From Scedosporium boydii (taxonomy: Eukaryota; Ascomycota; Sordariomycetes; Microascales; Microascaceae), in NCBI GenBank assembly GCA_002221725.1, contig NJFT01000004.1:310001-374000 (forward strand): a stretch of 64,000 nucleotides of DNA, read 5' to 3'. Positions 1 to 11,447 of this stretch are shown in pieces. A model generated the notes under the pieces. It was not told the origin of the DNA, did no database searches, and saw only the letters and a list, made by a program, of their open reading frames with translations. The first letter of the stretch is position 1, and every line of letters begins with the position of its first letter. The translations under genes were made by a program, and so were the position numbers.

Positions 1-698
1 TGGTTGAGACCAAAGTGCTGAGACTCCACGACGAAGGGTCTGCTTGTACAAGTATATGATGCTTACGGACATACCGGCCGATATATAATATATTGATAAG
101 CCTCGTCCAGAAGGTTGGCGTGAAACCCGCCTCTGCCGTGTAACTGATTCGGGTCTTAACCTGCTCTCATGGTATGGCAACGGCGGTCGGCTTCCAAGGC
201 TTGGTGGTGTTGGCCGAGCAATTCCAGCCACCTTTGTTGCCCAAGTCACCACTTGTTCCCTCTGCTTTAATTTTTCTTGTCCCTGTACCCTAATGAGTCC
301 CTTTAGTTTACGGTACCAGGTTGTCGTGGACTGCTCAGCAAGGACTGCACCTGTGGCTTTGATCACCCTTTCCTCTTTCCAGACCCAACAACTGTTGAGG
401 TTGGTCTTGCTCTCACGATGGAGGCTCACCTTTTGATGCACAGTCTCACTCATTCGCTTCGAAGACACACGACACACCTTGGACTATCTTCTTTGGTCAC
501 CTTACTGAGCCATACCCATACTCACCAAAGATGTTTACTGTTTATACTCCTCATCCCAACTCATTTCCATGTCATCGCCCACCAGCGCGGCACCGGGAGG
601 ACTCGAGACTCAACCTCGGCGCCAGCTAAACCCTAGCACATGAGATCGTCTCAGCGCTTTGCGTATCATCCTTTTGCCGAGACTCATCTGGGAAGTCT
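1..698. other. intergenic sequence upstream of the first gene
   Basis: I see no gene here. A 72-codon open frame starting with ATG at 418 has a biased His/Leu/Thr/Ser composition and no recognisable domain. It lies where the 5' leader of the following gene would be, so it is more likely leader or chance. The left edge of the window may cut off a neighbouring gene's 3' region. Confidence 0.5.
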
Positions 699-2423
699 AT
701 GCTGAACCTGATCAAAATGCCTTGCTTCCGTGGACTTGACATTTCCATCGGTACGGATTCAGGGCCTGTCCGACTGCCCGAGTTCCCGCATCCAGATTCC
801 TGCTCTGTGACGCTTGTTGATCCCGAGCCATCTGCCTCCGTTCTGGAATCGTCGGACAACTCGACACTACCACTCCTGAAGGGCATGAACATTTTCAGAA
901 AGAAAAGGGCGGACCCTAGGATTTCCGTCTACGTGCCTTCACTCCCAGGTAAGAGGATCCACCCTCCCTTCACGCAACGTTGTTCCACGTTTCTGTTTGC
1001 TAAAGGATGGGGAGGCATGCGATTCCGGGTTCAATATTCCGTCCTCCGTGTCCCCAGCACTGGTTCTCATCTCTACTTCAAGATGTTTGTGAATGGGAAC
1101 AATGTGACCAACTGGGGGATCAACCTGAATCAACGCACTGTAGGTGCTGTTACTAGGGCCCTTTACAAGCCAGATCCCGAATGGTGCCATACAAACGAAG
1201 CCGGGCATAGCACCGAGGCTAGAACACTCCGTTTTCCCCCTGACCAAAGATTCACGTCGGTTGCCCGTGATGAAGATTGCATCGAGATCCAAGTCTTTCG
1301 GGCAAATGGGCGTCGCCGAAAGGCTCCAGAGGTGAACTCGGACTGGCCGGAGGGTCTTTCAGAAAGAGGGTCGGTTTCTCATGTTTCCCTTCCGTGCTTT
1401 CTCCTTTCCCCTTGTGAGCCGCTGGTTAGCTAACTAAAGGCCATTTCGCTGACATGAATCATTTTCTTTCCCAGTTTGCTGGCCGACAGGTGTCTTGAAG
1501 TTCCAGAGGAGGCGGGCTTGTTTGATTGGAGCCTTCTCGATCGCAAGGACTCGCCATACGCCACCTTTAGGTTCTACTACCAGCCACGGGAAGCCCTCTT
1601 GAAACTCGGAATTATTTCACAGCCCAACGGAACGGGCCTTACGGGGCGGCGGAAGTTTTGCCCGGTTCTACACTGACAAGGGATCCGTCAGATACATCAG
1701 TAAGCACCTTTGTACAGGACCCGCAACGGGGCACGGGGTGTGGGCATGGCGATACTTGCGCATCTTGTGGCATCGGCGTTGATTCTAGATGGGACGTGGG
1801 CCAGGCCCTGACAACCTCCCGTGTGGTGACAAGGCCGCCGGAAGTGCTCGAGAGTAGCCCTGGTTCAGCTCGCAAGCCACAGCCAAGCAAACAGGTGCGG
1901 GATGGGTTTCTTGACGGAAGTAATCGCAGGCCTTTACCTGCGTTGCCGATTCAACGTCACAGAGCCGCCGCCATGCGTGATCGTTCGGAGCACACAAGCC
2001 CCTCTTCGTCAGTGGGTGAAGTTCGTGAATCCAACATGGCCTACGAGTCACGAACGATAGAGATGGAATCGAACGTTCAAAAGGGAGAGCAAACACACCC
2101 GTCGTCATCCTCTAACCCCACGCGATTCAAGCACTCTGCCTTGGCAAGAGCGCAACCCTCGACCGCGGGCGCTGCTGTATCCTCTTCGGCAGCTCAAGGA
2201 AGAGATTACACTCCAGCAAGGGACCGGAAGCAGAAAACCATGAGAAGCCTGTTTTCGTCCAGTCAGAGACAAGGAAAGCCGGAGACAGCTCTTGCAGGAA
2301 ATACTGCGGGTCAGGGGGCAATTGGATTATCACAGCTTCCTGGGGTGGAAGGCCCTGGAGCTGTCGAATGTGAGCCTGGAGAAAGAGCTGAAGACGGAAC
2401 GCGAACAAAGCAAGTGCGTCTAA
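699..2423 (+). CDS. conserved fungal hypothetical protein, uncertain and possibly disrupted model
   Basis: I do not recognise the function. The best-supported part begins at ATG 699 (or ATG 717). It is interrupted by a 57-bp GTAAG...AG intron at 949-1005 and continues through a globular segment (VQYSVLR, FKMFVNGNNVTNWG) to about 1368. A second intron (about 1369-1474) would join a segment containing SPYATFRFYYQPREALL. After about 1650 the frame is unclear. Coding-like, Ser/Pro-rich sequence runs in one frame to about 2100. An amphipathic, coiled-coil-like stretch (RPRALLYPLRQLKEEI; then LELSNVSLEKELKTE) runs in another frame to a stop at 2423, and that frame carries an in-frame TGA at 2241. 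Either introns are missing from this reading or the 3' half is decaying. Homologues of similar layout (N-terminal globular part, Ser-rich linker, C-terminal coil) are my recollection of Aspergillus hypothetical proteins, not a database result. Confidence 0.45.
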
Positions 2424-4404
2424 TTAACGGCAAACCAGAGTTCTCCTCTTTGCCAAGGGGCCTCCTTGGCCGGATCTGACTCGGATACCTTTGACGGGTC
2501 CGAGTGCGGACCTCATGAAGCGACTCTGGAGTGAGGGCATTGGTTGCAGATCAAAGAAATGGACTTAAGGCATATACCTCGCCCGTCAAAACTAGACGCC
2601 GAGGGTAAGACTACGTGGCACACAAGCTAGAGGCTGAATGGATTTGGACTCCTGAGATCAGAAATCGAATCGAGAAGGGGTGTGCCCAGACGTAGATTGC
2701 CTTCAAAATGAAAAGATTATTTGTTTACATCGAGGAAGTAAAGCTTGAAATATTAGACCATGGTGATTCAAATTTATGCCCTACGAGCACCGCCATCATC
2801 TGCCACCACAACTAAGACGGTCAACTAGTATGAAAGTAACGTAGTTATGCATAGCTCGCTGGGAGTAGGACTACCACTCATCCATCCACTGGCTCCTCCA
2901 GTCGCTTTGGATTTAGATTGTTCAATTGGTTCTCGTCCAGAATCTGGCGGGGTGGCAGGAGAAGCAGAGTCGGCTCATCCCCCAGAAGGCTACGAAAGAG
3001 ATATAACATACTGAATGAGTAGCATGGAATGATGAGGTCGACGTAGAGAAAGAGAAGCGAAGGTTAGGTTATGTGCCCAGAGAGAGGGTCGATGTCATAA
3101 ATTGGCAACGGCGGCGCCCGCGCGTTAGCGGGCGAGTCGTTATCAGCAGAGTCGAGAGGCGTTCCTCTCTCGGACCGGCCGCAATGAAAAGATGATAAGT
3201 GAACAAGATGGTGACGGAGGCAATTGGTACGACTGTGCCAGCTTACCATGTTGGCACATGTGGTGCGTGGATCTGCCGTCAATGATTCGCAAAGCAGGGG
3301 TAGGGTTGAATGATGCTGGCATGAGCAACTCTGAATAACACCCAGAAACACACGGAACCTGTGAATATATACTAGCCTAGACAATCGTCAGCAGGGGTGG
3401 CTTTGCAAAGACATTCTGTTACCTCCAATCGATTCGATTCAGTAGGACTTCAGAAAGCACAGGACTTGTCAACGGTAGCATAGCAGGGCTCGCAGAAAAA
3501 AGCTCCCCGGTCCCCGGATGGGAACTGAGCAGACGACGCCGCGTTATGCGATGTGGACCGTTCAGTTTGGTTTTGATATCTGAATGGGCGGTACGATTAC
3601 GACGAGGTGACCAAGTGTGTCGAGAAGAGTTTTCAATTAGAGTGGGACGAAGTAATCATCGCTGTCCATAATCAAGGCGAATCTGTACGGGCGTAGGCGT
3701 CGAAGCAAAGTGGACAGAGAGGCCGTGCCTGCAGACGAGTCGAGAAAACGGAAGCACTGCATTAACTGGATCAAAAAGCCGGATTGTGGCGAAAACTGTC
3801 GACCATAAACGTGCCGGACACATGAGGTCCACCGACGTGGGTCATGACTGTCAGCCCATGAAGGCGCCGGTGTACTGGCGTACGGTTGATATGTCTGCGA
3901 AAAGCTACGAACAAGGCGCGGCGTCTCGGTAATGGAAGACCGTCAACATCTAGGTCCTCAAAATCCACATGTCGCCCATCCGAGTCTGTTCTATGCTGCC
4001 GTGCGGTTGACAAGACGAAATAAAATACTCCTGGACGAGAGCGTCGAGATTCCCTTTGTTTTTTGTGACCAGTTTACCATCCCTAACAGTCGCATTTAAC
4101 TCCAAGTCGAACGTCCGTCGTGCTGCGTTGGAAATAGAGGAGGATCAAAGAAACGTGAAAGAAAGGAACAAAAAGAAAAATGAGAATGAACCGCAAACGA
4201 AACCCAGTAACCATCGAGCATACTGAAAGAACGGTTGATCAAGCGAAAGACGCTCAGGAGCCTGCGTAATTAAATTGCGACTCAGCATGGTTCAGCCGGG
4301 CCGCGGTCTCACGACACTTTGCTCTCTCCATTAGCGGTGTCGATAGGATGCAACAGGAGTGGCTGGGAAAACAAACCTTATTTCGGGATGATGGGTTGAA
4401 CATC
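2424..4404. other. 2-kb stretch without a supported gene
   Basis: Both strands hold only short open frames without recognisable motifs; the longest, on the minus strand at 3064-3384 and 3771-4013, look like chance. The right part presumably holds the 3' untranslated region of the RRM gene that ends at 4405. Nothing repetitive is seen. Confidence 0.55.
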
Positions 4405-5609
4405 CTAGAAGTTCTCTCTTCCATCTCCACGAGGGGCGGAGTCGCCGTAGCCAGCTGCACCAGAGGGAGCGTCTCGAGGACGGGCGCCCTCGCGTTCACT
4501 CGGGCGGTCATATCGTTCCCGGTCGTAGCCACCAGCTGCACGGCGGTCGTCCCCACCACCACCTCGGGGACCGTACCTGTCCCGGTCATCACGACCTCCA
4601 TATCGGTCGACCCGGCCATAGCCGTCATCTCGCTCGCGGCGATCATAGGTGCGCTCATCACGGTATCCGCGCTCTTGGGCCCTGTCATGACCACGCTCAT
4701 GGCCGCGGTCGTATCCACCGCGATCCTCGCGATATCCGCGGTCATAGCCACGATCATCCTGTCGCCTGTCGTAGCCGCGGTATCGGTATGGGTCATCTCG
4801 CCCATACGAGCCATATCCACCTCGACGACGATCATCGTATCGATCATGGAATCGACCTCCACGGGGATCTAAAGGCGGTTGTTAGAAACCACAGCCACAG
4901 CCAGACGGATAGGGGAATATGATTAAGGGGGGAATAAGGCGCGTCGACACATGGAAGATGGGAGAAAATTTACGTACCTCTCTTGGGTGGGCCAAAATAT
5001 TTGCCAGGCGTAGGAGTCCTGGGCCGGGCGCGGCGTGCTTTCTCGATGCTCAGGTTGCGACCTTCAAAGGGCTCACCCTGAAGACCCTCCTTCGCAGCGT
5101 CGGCTTGCTCGCTTGTTGCCATCTTGACAAATCCGAAGCCACGGGATTCCTTGGTATGAGGATCTCGCATGATTTGACACTTCTCTACTTCACCATACTT
5201 CTCGAAGAGGCGAGTGACTTCGAGCTCCGTCAGCTTTGGATGGATGCCAGTGACAAAGAGATTCGATCCCGGGTTGACAGCGCCATCATCTGCATCCTTG
5301 GGACCCCTTTCTTCCTTTGAAGCCCTGCGCGAGATGTTAATCGTTGCCTAGCGAGTTCCAGGAGAAGGATAGTTTGACGAACGAGTCATTATTGGCAGCG
5401 GGCGAGGCCGAACGGCGGTTACCGCCATCGTTATCGTCGCGCCTCGGCGAAGGGCTTCGACGGTCTAATTCGTAGCGAGGCGCTTCCTCTGCGACACGAA
5501 AAAGAAATTAGTCCACCACGTGTGCACAGCCACTAGAACAGACCAGAGGGTGAGTTAGCCTACCATCATAGCCTCCGTTGGCCTCATAATCCATAGCAGT
5601 TGTCGCCAT
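4405..5609 (-). CDS. Tra2-like SR/RRM RNA-binding protein (transformer-SR type)
   Basis: The protein probably binds pre-mRNA and modulates splicing, as SR and Transformer-2 family proteins do. Four exons join in frame: 5564-5609, 5383-5488, 4978-5324 and 4405-4868, giving 320 aa. Residues 1-70 are Ser/Arg/Asp-rich (RRSPSPRRDD, RRSASP). A single RRM spans about 71-147, with RNP2 LFVTGI and RNP1 RGFGFVKM. After a short linker (RPRTPTPGKYFGPPKR, resembling the Tra2 linker) the last 150 residues are a long RGG/YDR/DRG-rich tail, nearly all Arg, Asp, Gly and Tyr, ending GDGRENF. Such tails favour low-affinity RNA contacts and condensate formation; that is inference. The donor of intron 2 is GTTCGT, which is unusual but gives the only in-frame join I found. 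A large open frame on the opposite reading of the tail is an artefact of the repetitive codons. Confidence 0.93.
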
Positions 5610-6290
5610 TGTTTAATGTTGAAGCTGTGGACCTAGACTGAAACAAAGGGGTAGTTGTCGGATGGTGAGATGAATGGAGTCCTAATGTTGCAATCTGAAG
5701 ATATGTGATGGGACAAAACAGGTTCGAAAAAAAAAGGGCGAATTACAAAACCCAGGTTGGGGTGTTAGAAGTTAATGGAGGACGCTGAATTGCTCCAGTG
5801 AACAAAGAGAAGAAATGGAAAGGGAAGAAATGGTGATGGTGATACAAGGGGAAGTTGGTTGTAAAAATCTGAGGGTAAAGGTCAAGACTGAGTGCTCACT
5901 GCTTTGAGGAGCCGTGACGCGATGGAGGGAGAGGGTAAGGGGAAAAATGATCCTTCAGGGATATTTGCGAAGGAGTTAGGCTTAACACTATTTCTCAGGT
6001 GGTGCACCTTCCACAAGCTCTTTCCTCCAGGAATCATCAGCTGTAAGCCTAGGTTTCGGATTAATGTCGGCTAATACTTCTGGGATAGGGCGATGAGGAA
6101 GGGCAAGTAGACTTGTGCCGCTACTTCCTAGGTACCTTAGCATTAGTTGGAGGAATTGCTGAACTTGTTAAGATTATAATTTTGAGTGACAAGTATTTGG
6201 ATATGGCTAAGCTCACCAAAGAATAAGAAAAGCAGAGGAGATAATAAGTTAAGTATGAATTTATCATGAGGAACAAAGGCACACCATGGG
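5610..6290. other. intergenic between two minus-strand genes
   Basis: This 680-bp gap should hold the promoter and leader of the RRM gene and the 3' end of nat3. An open frame at 5892-6074 lacks any recognisable feature. No repeats are seen apart from a short A-rich run near 5728. Confidence 0.6.
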
Positions 6291-6935
6291 TTACCATACA
6301 TCCTCAGGGTTCACAAAGTGAGTCTCTCCATCATCCCTTACATGCTGCTTATTCCTATCTCGCTTCATTGCCTTCCTCATATCATAGGCATCCTCACTAG
6401 AGGCAGCTGGGTCTGAAGCATGATCTCCATAATAGTCCTTCACAACCCTATAAACACTATATCCCATTCCCTTATAAAATGAGATAGCCTTATGATTGCT
6501 CTTGCGAACAAAGAGATCGACAAACCAGGCATCATGGGCATCGGCGACAGCTTCGAGTTGCTCCGTCAGTATCTTGCCTATCCCTTGTCGCCGCGCTTCT
6601 GGGGCAACTGTAAGCGCAGTGATGTGTGCATGCCAGGGGAGATAGTGTTCATGGGACTTGTAATAGTCAGGAGACGATTCGAGTTTGCCCATGACTGGTC
6701 TTTAGAGTTAGTTCAATCTACTCTGTCGGGCTGGGGGGTGGTTGAGGTGAACGTTGGAGAACTAACTGTACCCGATAATATTCCCATCAGCGTCCTCGCA
6801 GACTTGGAAGAGAGAAGGCCATTTTGCGTGATACTGAAGGTAGAACCCAAGTTCATACGTTTCAGTAAGCGGGTCTAAATTACATTTTGATAGATTATTG
6901 ACATCCTCGAGGCGAAATCGACGAAAGGTTGCCAT
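6291..6935 (-). CDS. nat3: NatB N-terminal acetyltransferase catalytic subunit
   Basis: This is the catalytic subunit of NatB (Nat3/Naa20), which with Mdm20/Naa25 acetylates nascent proteins starting Met-Asp, Met-Glu, Met-Asn or Met-Gln, including actin and tropomyosin. Two exons (6767-6935, 6291-6694) join across a 72-bp intron with donor GTTAGT and encode 190 aa, the size of yeast Nat3. The start MATFRRFRLEDVNNLS and the segment CNLDPLTETYELGFYLQY are characteristic of Naa20. The GNAT acetyl-CoA loop is seen as RRQGIGKIL (Q/RxxGxG/A type), preceded by ALTVAPEARR, and the GNAT C-terminal motif as NHKAISFYKGMGY. The C terminus MRKAMKRD...EDVW also matches the family. The intron falls inside the beta strand leading to GYIMGKLE. 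Confidence 0.97.
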
Positions 6936-8004
6936 AGCTTTCGTCGATATCGGGAGATCTGACGGAAAGGGACAAGAGCGAGACGGGATAATGAGAAAAT
7001 AAAGAGAGGGCGGGGTCGCTCAATGATTGCGTACTTCGTAACGAGGGAAATCGCTTGAGGAGATGCGCAAATTGGATGAAGCTGGCTGGAATTTGCGTGA
7101 AGAACAAGCCTCTGTAACAAAGTTGAGCAGGGTCTGGTTTCGACCAGGACTCAGCGTGGGTCGCAAGGAGCAGGTCTTGCTTATTTGATTGATCAAATCT
7201 ATTGACGTATCTGAGCACGACTAGTAACAGTGGATAATGATAACAGGACTAGGAGGTAGTAGCCTGATCAGTGATACTGTCCACGATTTGAGTCTGGGAC
7301 TCTTGCAATCACCATCAACGTGAGATCGGGGTGCACCTCCAACCAGTGCAGCAGCACTTTGGATTAATCGTTAGAAACGGTGTGCTATGTTCGCTATCGG
7401 GCGTGCGTGAATCGTTCCAGGGCCATTGACATCAAGAATGTCGATGATTCAGGAATTCTCGAGAGCCGCTGTTGGTACCTCTTAATGAATATGTAGCCGC
7501 CTGGTTGCGGCAAGTTGCAATGCTGACACTGTCAGATGCGCAACGGGGCCCAGCATCAAAATTAATCAAATCAGTCAGGTTGCTGGCTTGATCAATCCGC
7601 CCTTGACAACTTGACTTGGTCGCCTGAAGGACATTGATTTGGTGGTGGTGCGGTCAAAGGTAATAATAGCATTGAATTTAATTGTTGCTCTTTGCTTTGC
7701 CCCTTCTTGTGAAGTAGTCATCAAAGTTACATCATTTAATCAATCCCAAGGCAGGACTAGGTCCTTGTCGTTTCAACCACTCCTTGAGGTTTCTCCTCCC
7801 ACTCTCGACGCCTATCGCGATTCATTTATTACCTCCTCCGCCGCTCCCTTTTCATTATCATACGACGAAATATACAACATACTAGGTCTATTCGAGGAAA
7901 AGAAAAAAAAATAAAGACAATCTGCAGTTGCTCTTGCATCACCGCCATCACGACTATCTTGCCAGGGACCCGCTGCAGCGCAGCGCCTTGGATTACTTTC
8001 AACA
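6936..8004. promoter_or_regulatory. shared upstream region of divergent nat3 and the 8005 gene
   Basis: These 1.07 kb separate two divergently transcribed genes, so both promoters must lie here. One exact copy of the nonamer TACTTCGTA occurs at 7032-7040. Short open frames on both strands carry no recognisable domain. Pyrimidine-rich sequence and an A-run at 7899-7910 precede the downstream gene. Confidence 0.5.
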
Positions 8005-9219
8005 ATGGATCGTTTCCCCCAAACACCACGTCATTCGCGAAACACATCGCTCATCGAAATGAGTCCGAGGGACTCTCCAAGCGATCGACGTCAGTCACGA
8101 TCTTCGATCGAGCCATCTACGCCCCTAAGGAGTAGCTTCAACCAACCAGACTCCCTCGACATTGGCGTGTTTGCTAGCGGAGGTGTCGGTGGTGAGTCGG
8201 GCCTGGGCAACCTCGCGGACGAGCTGGCCGATGCATTTTCGGATTCGGGTGACGAGGGCGACTACTACGATGATGGGGAGGCCGGCATAACATTCTCCGT
8301 CCACGAGCACGAGGAGGATGTACGCCCAGAGGATATCCGAGACAGCGGAGTCGATGTGGTTGACTCTATGCCAGATAAAGCCAGTATGAACCTGGGACTC
8401 CCCTTGCCGTATCGAAGGGGACACCGCCGGGCAGGAAGCGAGTACGATGGGAGCGAATATGGATCCGAGTCGGACCTTGACTCACCGGGGATGCCAACGA
8501 GCCTAGTGTCTAAAATCAGCGCCGTGGAAGCTCTTGCCCGTAGAGGTACGGAGACCACGGGCAGCCCCTCTGATGGTGTATTCCAGCGTGTCACCGATGG
8601 GCTGAGGGACCTCGGCCCTCAGACGGGCGTGGAGAGTAGCGCAACGAGGTTCGTACTTGATTCCTGACGCGGTCTCGTAACAGTTGCATGGCTAACATCG
8701 TGATGCCCCAGGTTGATCACCGCCCATTCCGCTCTTACTACTCACCTTACGCATCAAACGCGGCAACTTCAAACCCTAGCCTTCCCGCTGCTTTCGCCCT
8801 TCGTCGCCCCTCCAGACCCGGAAACAATCGACTCTCTCTTGCCCTTACTTATATCCCTATCTGAGGACATGCCTCGGCCCTCGACTGCAGCATTCAATTC
8901 GTTGACCGCGCTTCATTCCTTAACCTCGGACCTGATAAATACACTAAATTACCTATCCGACACCTTGCATATGTCCCGTCAAACAACAACTACCGCCACG
9001 CGTCGACTAAAAAGCGCGAAGGAGTTGGTCGCTGAGATGCGACGGGAGGATGAGCTTCGCGAAGAGGGAGAGCAGTGGATCCAGCGAGGGAATTGGAGCC
9101 AACGCCTAGAGAACAGGGAATGCGCGACCGTCTGCGGTGAGGTCGTGGGCGGGTTCGAGGAGGTTTGTAACGGCTGGCGAGCGAGGCTGCTGGCACAAGC
9201 GGAATCTGCTCAGGCTTAA
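8005..9219 (+). CDS. conserved hypothetical protein: acidic, serine-rich N-terminus and helical C-terminal domain
   Basis: I recognise the type from other Eurotiomycete genomes but know no function. Exons 8005-8648 and 8712-9219 join in frame across a 63-bp intron (donor GTTCGT, branch GCTAAC) to give 383 aa. Residues 1-200 are predicted disordered: Ser/Arg/Pro-rich at first (RQSRSSIEPSTPLRSS), then acidic (FSDSGDEGDYYDDGE). The part from about residue 215 looks like a helical bundle or coiled coil, with a Leu-rich stretch, SDTLHMSRQTTTTATRRL and KELVAEMRREDELREEGE, ending in QAESAQA. The mixture resembles scaffold or kinetochore/cytoskeleton adaptors, but that is only a resemblance. Start ATG 8005 is the first in frame. 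Confidence 0.85.
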
Positions 9220-11447
9220 ACCCCGCTGACTGGCGCTTTTTAAAACTTTCTTTCTAGAGAGGGGACCCTGACCTTCAAATCATACCAGAGAACAGGACTG
9301 TAGGAGCCAAGATTTGAACTTGGTAATTGGGCGTTATTTTTGCATGGATACGGGGCGTAATGATAGGAATGTCGGTTGATTGCAATCTAGAAGAATCTTT
9401 TCTTTCCCTTCATTGTTCCAAGTAGGGCGCTTAATCATCTTGCATTATCAGCGAGTATGGTTATATAGTGTTGTTTCTTCCTCTTGTCTCTTCTTTTCTT
9501 TTTTCTTTCTAGTACCATTCACTTCGCAGACTGAAATAGATTACCCTGTGGCTGCATCCAAAGTAAACTGTGAGGTACATGCATCAATGCTGGAAATCAT
9601 GGCCTTGACTGCTCTCTATTTACCTGTGTATATCAAGAGGAATATATGGTCCCTCGAAGTATAATTTACTTCGGATGAAATGTGAAGTATGCAATTACAC
9701 AGGTACAGCAGGAGTAAAACAATGCACACCATAACAGTTGAAATGTTGACATCAGTCAGGTGCAACTGGCGGGGAGCCTTTTCCCAACCCCTCTGCATCA
9801 ATAATAGCCAGTACGAAGTACACTACTTGGAATTTGTACTCTAAATAAAGTAAACTATAGTGTTCAAGTTGAAGCAGGTCGGGCAAGATCAAAGATATCA
9901 GGCGAGTTGTGGAGGTGACAGACGCCCTATCACGCTCTTCAGTGTTAGTTCAGTGTTTTTTTTTTTTTTTTGTTTTGATGGTGAGACGTGGCTAGCGCCT
10001 ATTTTAGAGGTCGCGTTCCTGGGCTCGTGTGTCGCGTCGTTCCTTCCGTGTCAGATGGGCATGAACTCCGAGCCAACCATGCGGAGAACTGGGTTTGGGG
10101 GGCCGAGGGTGGGGAAGCTCATGTTGGAACATTACTGGCCTGGCCATTGGCGGCAAAAGCATTTGACTCGTTCTCATCCAAACTCAAGTTGATTTCAATG
10201 TTGGCAATCAATAACAATTTGAATTAAAGGATAGTCATGGATGGAAGATATCGAGACAAGTACGAAGAAAAAAGAGAAAAAAAAAAAAAATTGAATTGCG
10301 GGTGCTTGGTCGAGGATGTACACGATCAGAATAGATGTACTTCGTAGTTTAGGGAGCGAAAGGGCGCAAATCCGGGCATGCGATTCTTTCTCGTCAGTTG
10401 AGCTGAACGAGCATAATGAAATGTCGAGAAGCAGTGGGACTACGAAGTAAGAAACGTGTCTGCTGGTTTGGCGTGCGACTGGGATTCGTTTGGCCCAGTC
10501 ATCGCGTCCGTGCCTGAAAAACAAAGCGGCGGGAGCAGGGACACAACAAATCGGATTGATAGGTGGTGACTGAACAGAAAGTGCTGGCGCTGATACCAAT
10601 CCGGCATTTTTTTTTTTTGCGCCTACTTGGCGCGTACCCAGGCATGCAGGGCTGGGTCTGGCAAACAACAGCGCTAACAATTATAAACAATGGGCGAGAA
10701 GAGGCATCGTCACGTACTAAAATCATAATACCGCGTGTCTAAACCTGAGGCATGCGTCTTCTCATTGTGCGGCAACGGTCACGTCTCCAGGAGTACGCAC
10801 TAAACCTTGCAAAGTACACGGGCTACCAAGCAATCTGTGAATGGGTTCCTCGCCCAACAATTGAAGCTAACGAGCAAACTTGACCTAAGGTCTAAAGTAC
10901 CTAGGAGCTTAGTCAGAGGCGGGCTGTTGTCCCAACCCAGCAACTGACTGCTTCATCCCCCAATCGCATTGCTCCCCCGAACCTCACTCCAACTTATCGA
11001 CAATACTCACATCGACGCCTTCTCCCACCTCCCACTCTACTTCCAACCCCGTACCGGCGTCATCGACAACGTAACATGTCCCGGAAAATTACGCTGTTTT
11101 GCAAATTATCTTGACCTTGTCCAGCGACGCAAACCTACCGCGAAATCCTGCAATACGAAATCGACGCCGCCTATCGTCCTCTCAGCCCCTTTACCGAAAG
11201 CCTGACAAGTAAATTATGTACTAGCATCGGCGTCCTAGTCAGAAATCGCGGGCCCGAGGCGAACCAAGTTGGCCTCTAATCGTGCAAGTTGCTCCTCCCG
11301 GGTTCTGACTTGGATCGCCAGAGGACTTTCAAGCTTGCCTTCAACTGGACCCAAACCTCCCGTCAAACTCCTAACCGGACCGAGACATCGACACGACGTT
11401 GACCTGCACATCTTTTGTTCAGTATTCTTTCTTTATCATATCTAGAA
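9220..11447. other. 2.2-kb intergenic region with homopolymer runs and dispersed nonamers
   Basis: No gene is supported. The region carries T-runs at about 9956-9971 and 10609-10618 and an A-run at 10277-10290. Exact copies of TACTTCGTA or its complement lie at 9812-9820, 10338-10346 and 10441-10449. The right-hand 500 bp, rich in C and T, is probably the promoter and leader of cdh1. An open frame at 10969-11205 is in that leader and has no recognisable domain. Confidence 0.55.

Noticed and set aside
3064..4013. Minus-strand open frames of 106 and 80 codons
   Set aside because: No family resemblance, no introns that would extend them, composition not coding-like.
4254..4872. Two long overlapping open frames on both strands across the RGG/YDR tail (202 and 174 codons)
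   Set aside because: They are shadows of the repetitive tail codons. The true frame continues the RRM gene across the intron at 4869-4977 and gives the Arg/Asp/Gly/Tyr-rich tail.
10195..10726. 161- and 75-codon frames on the minus strand over homopolymer runs
   Set aside because: The reading includes translated poly(T/A) tracts (Phe and Lys runs) and overlapping frames; looks non-coding.
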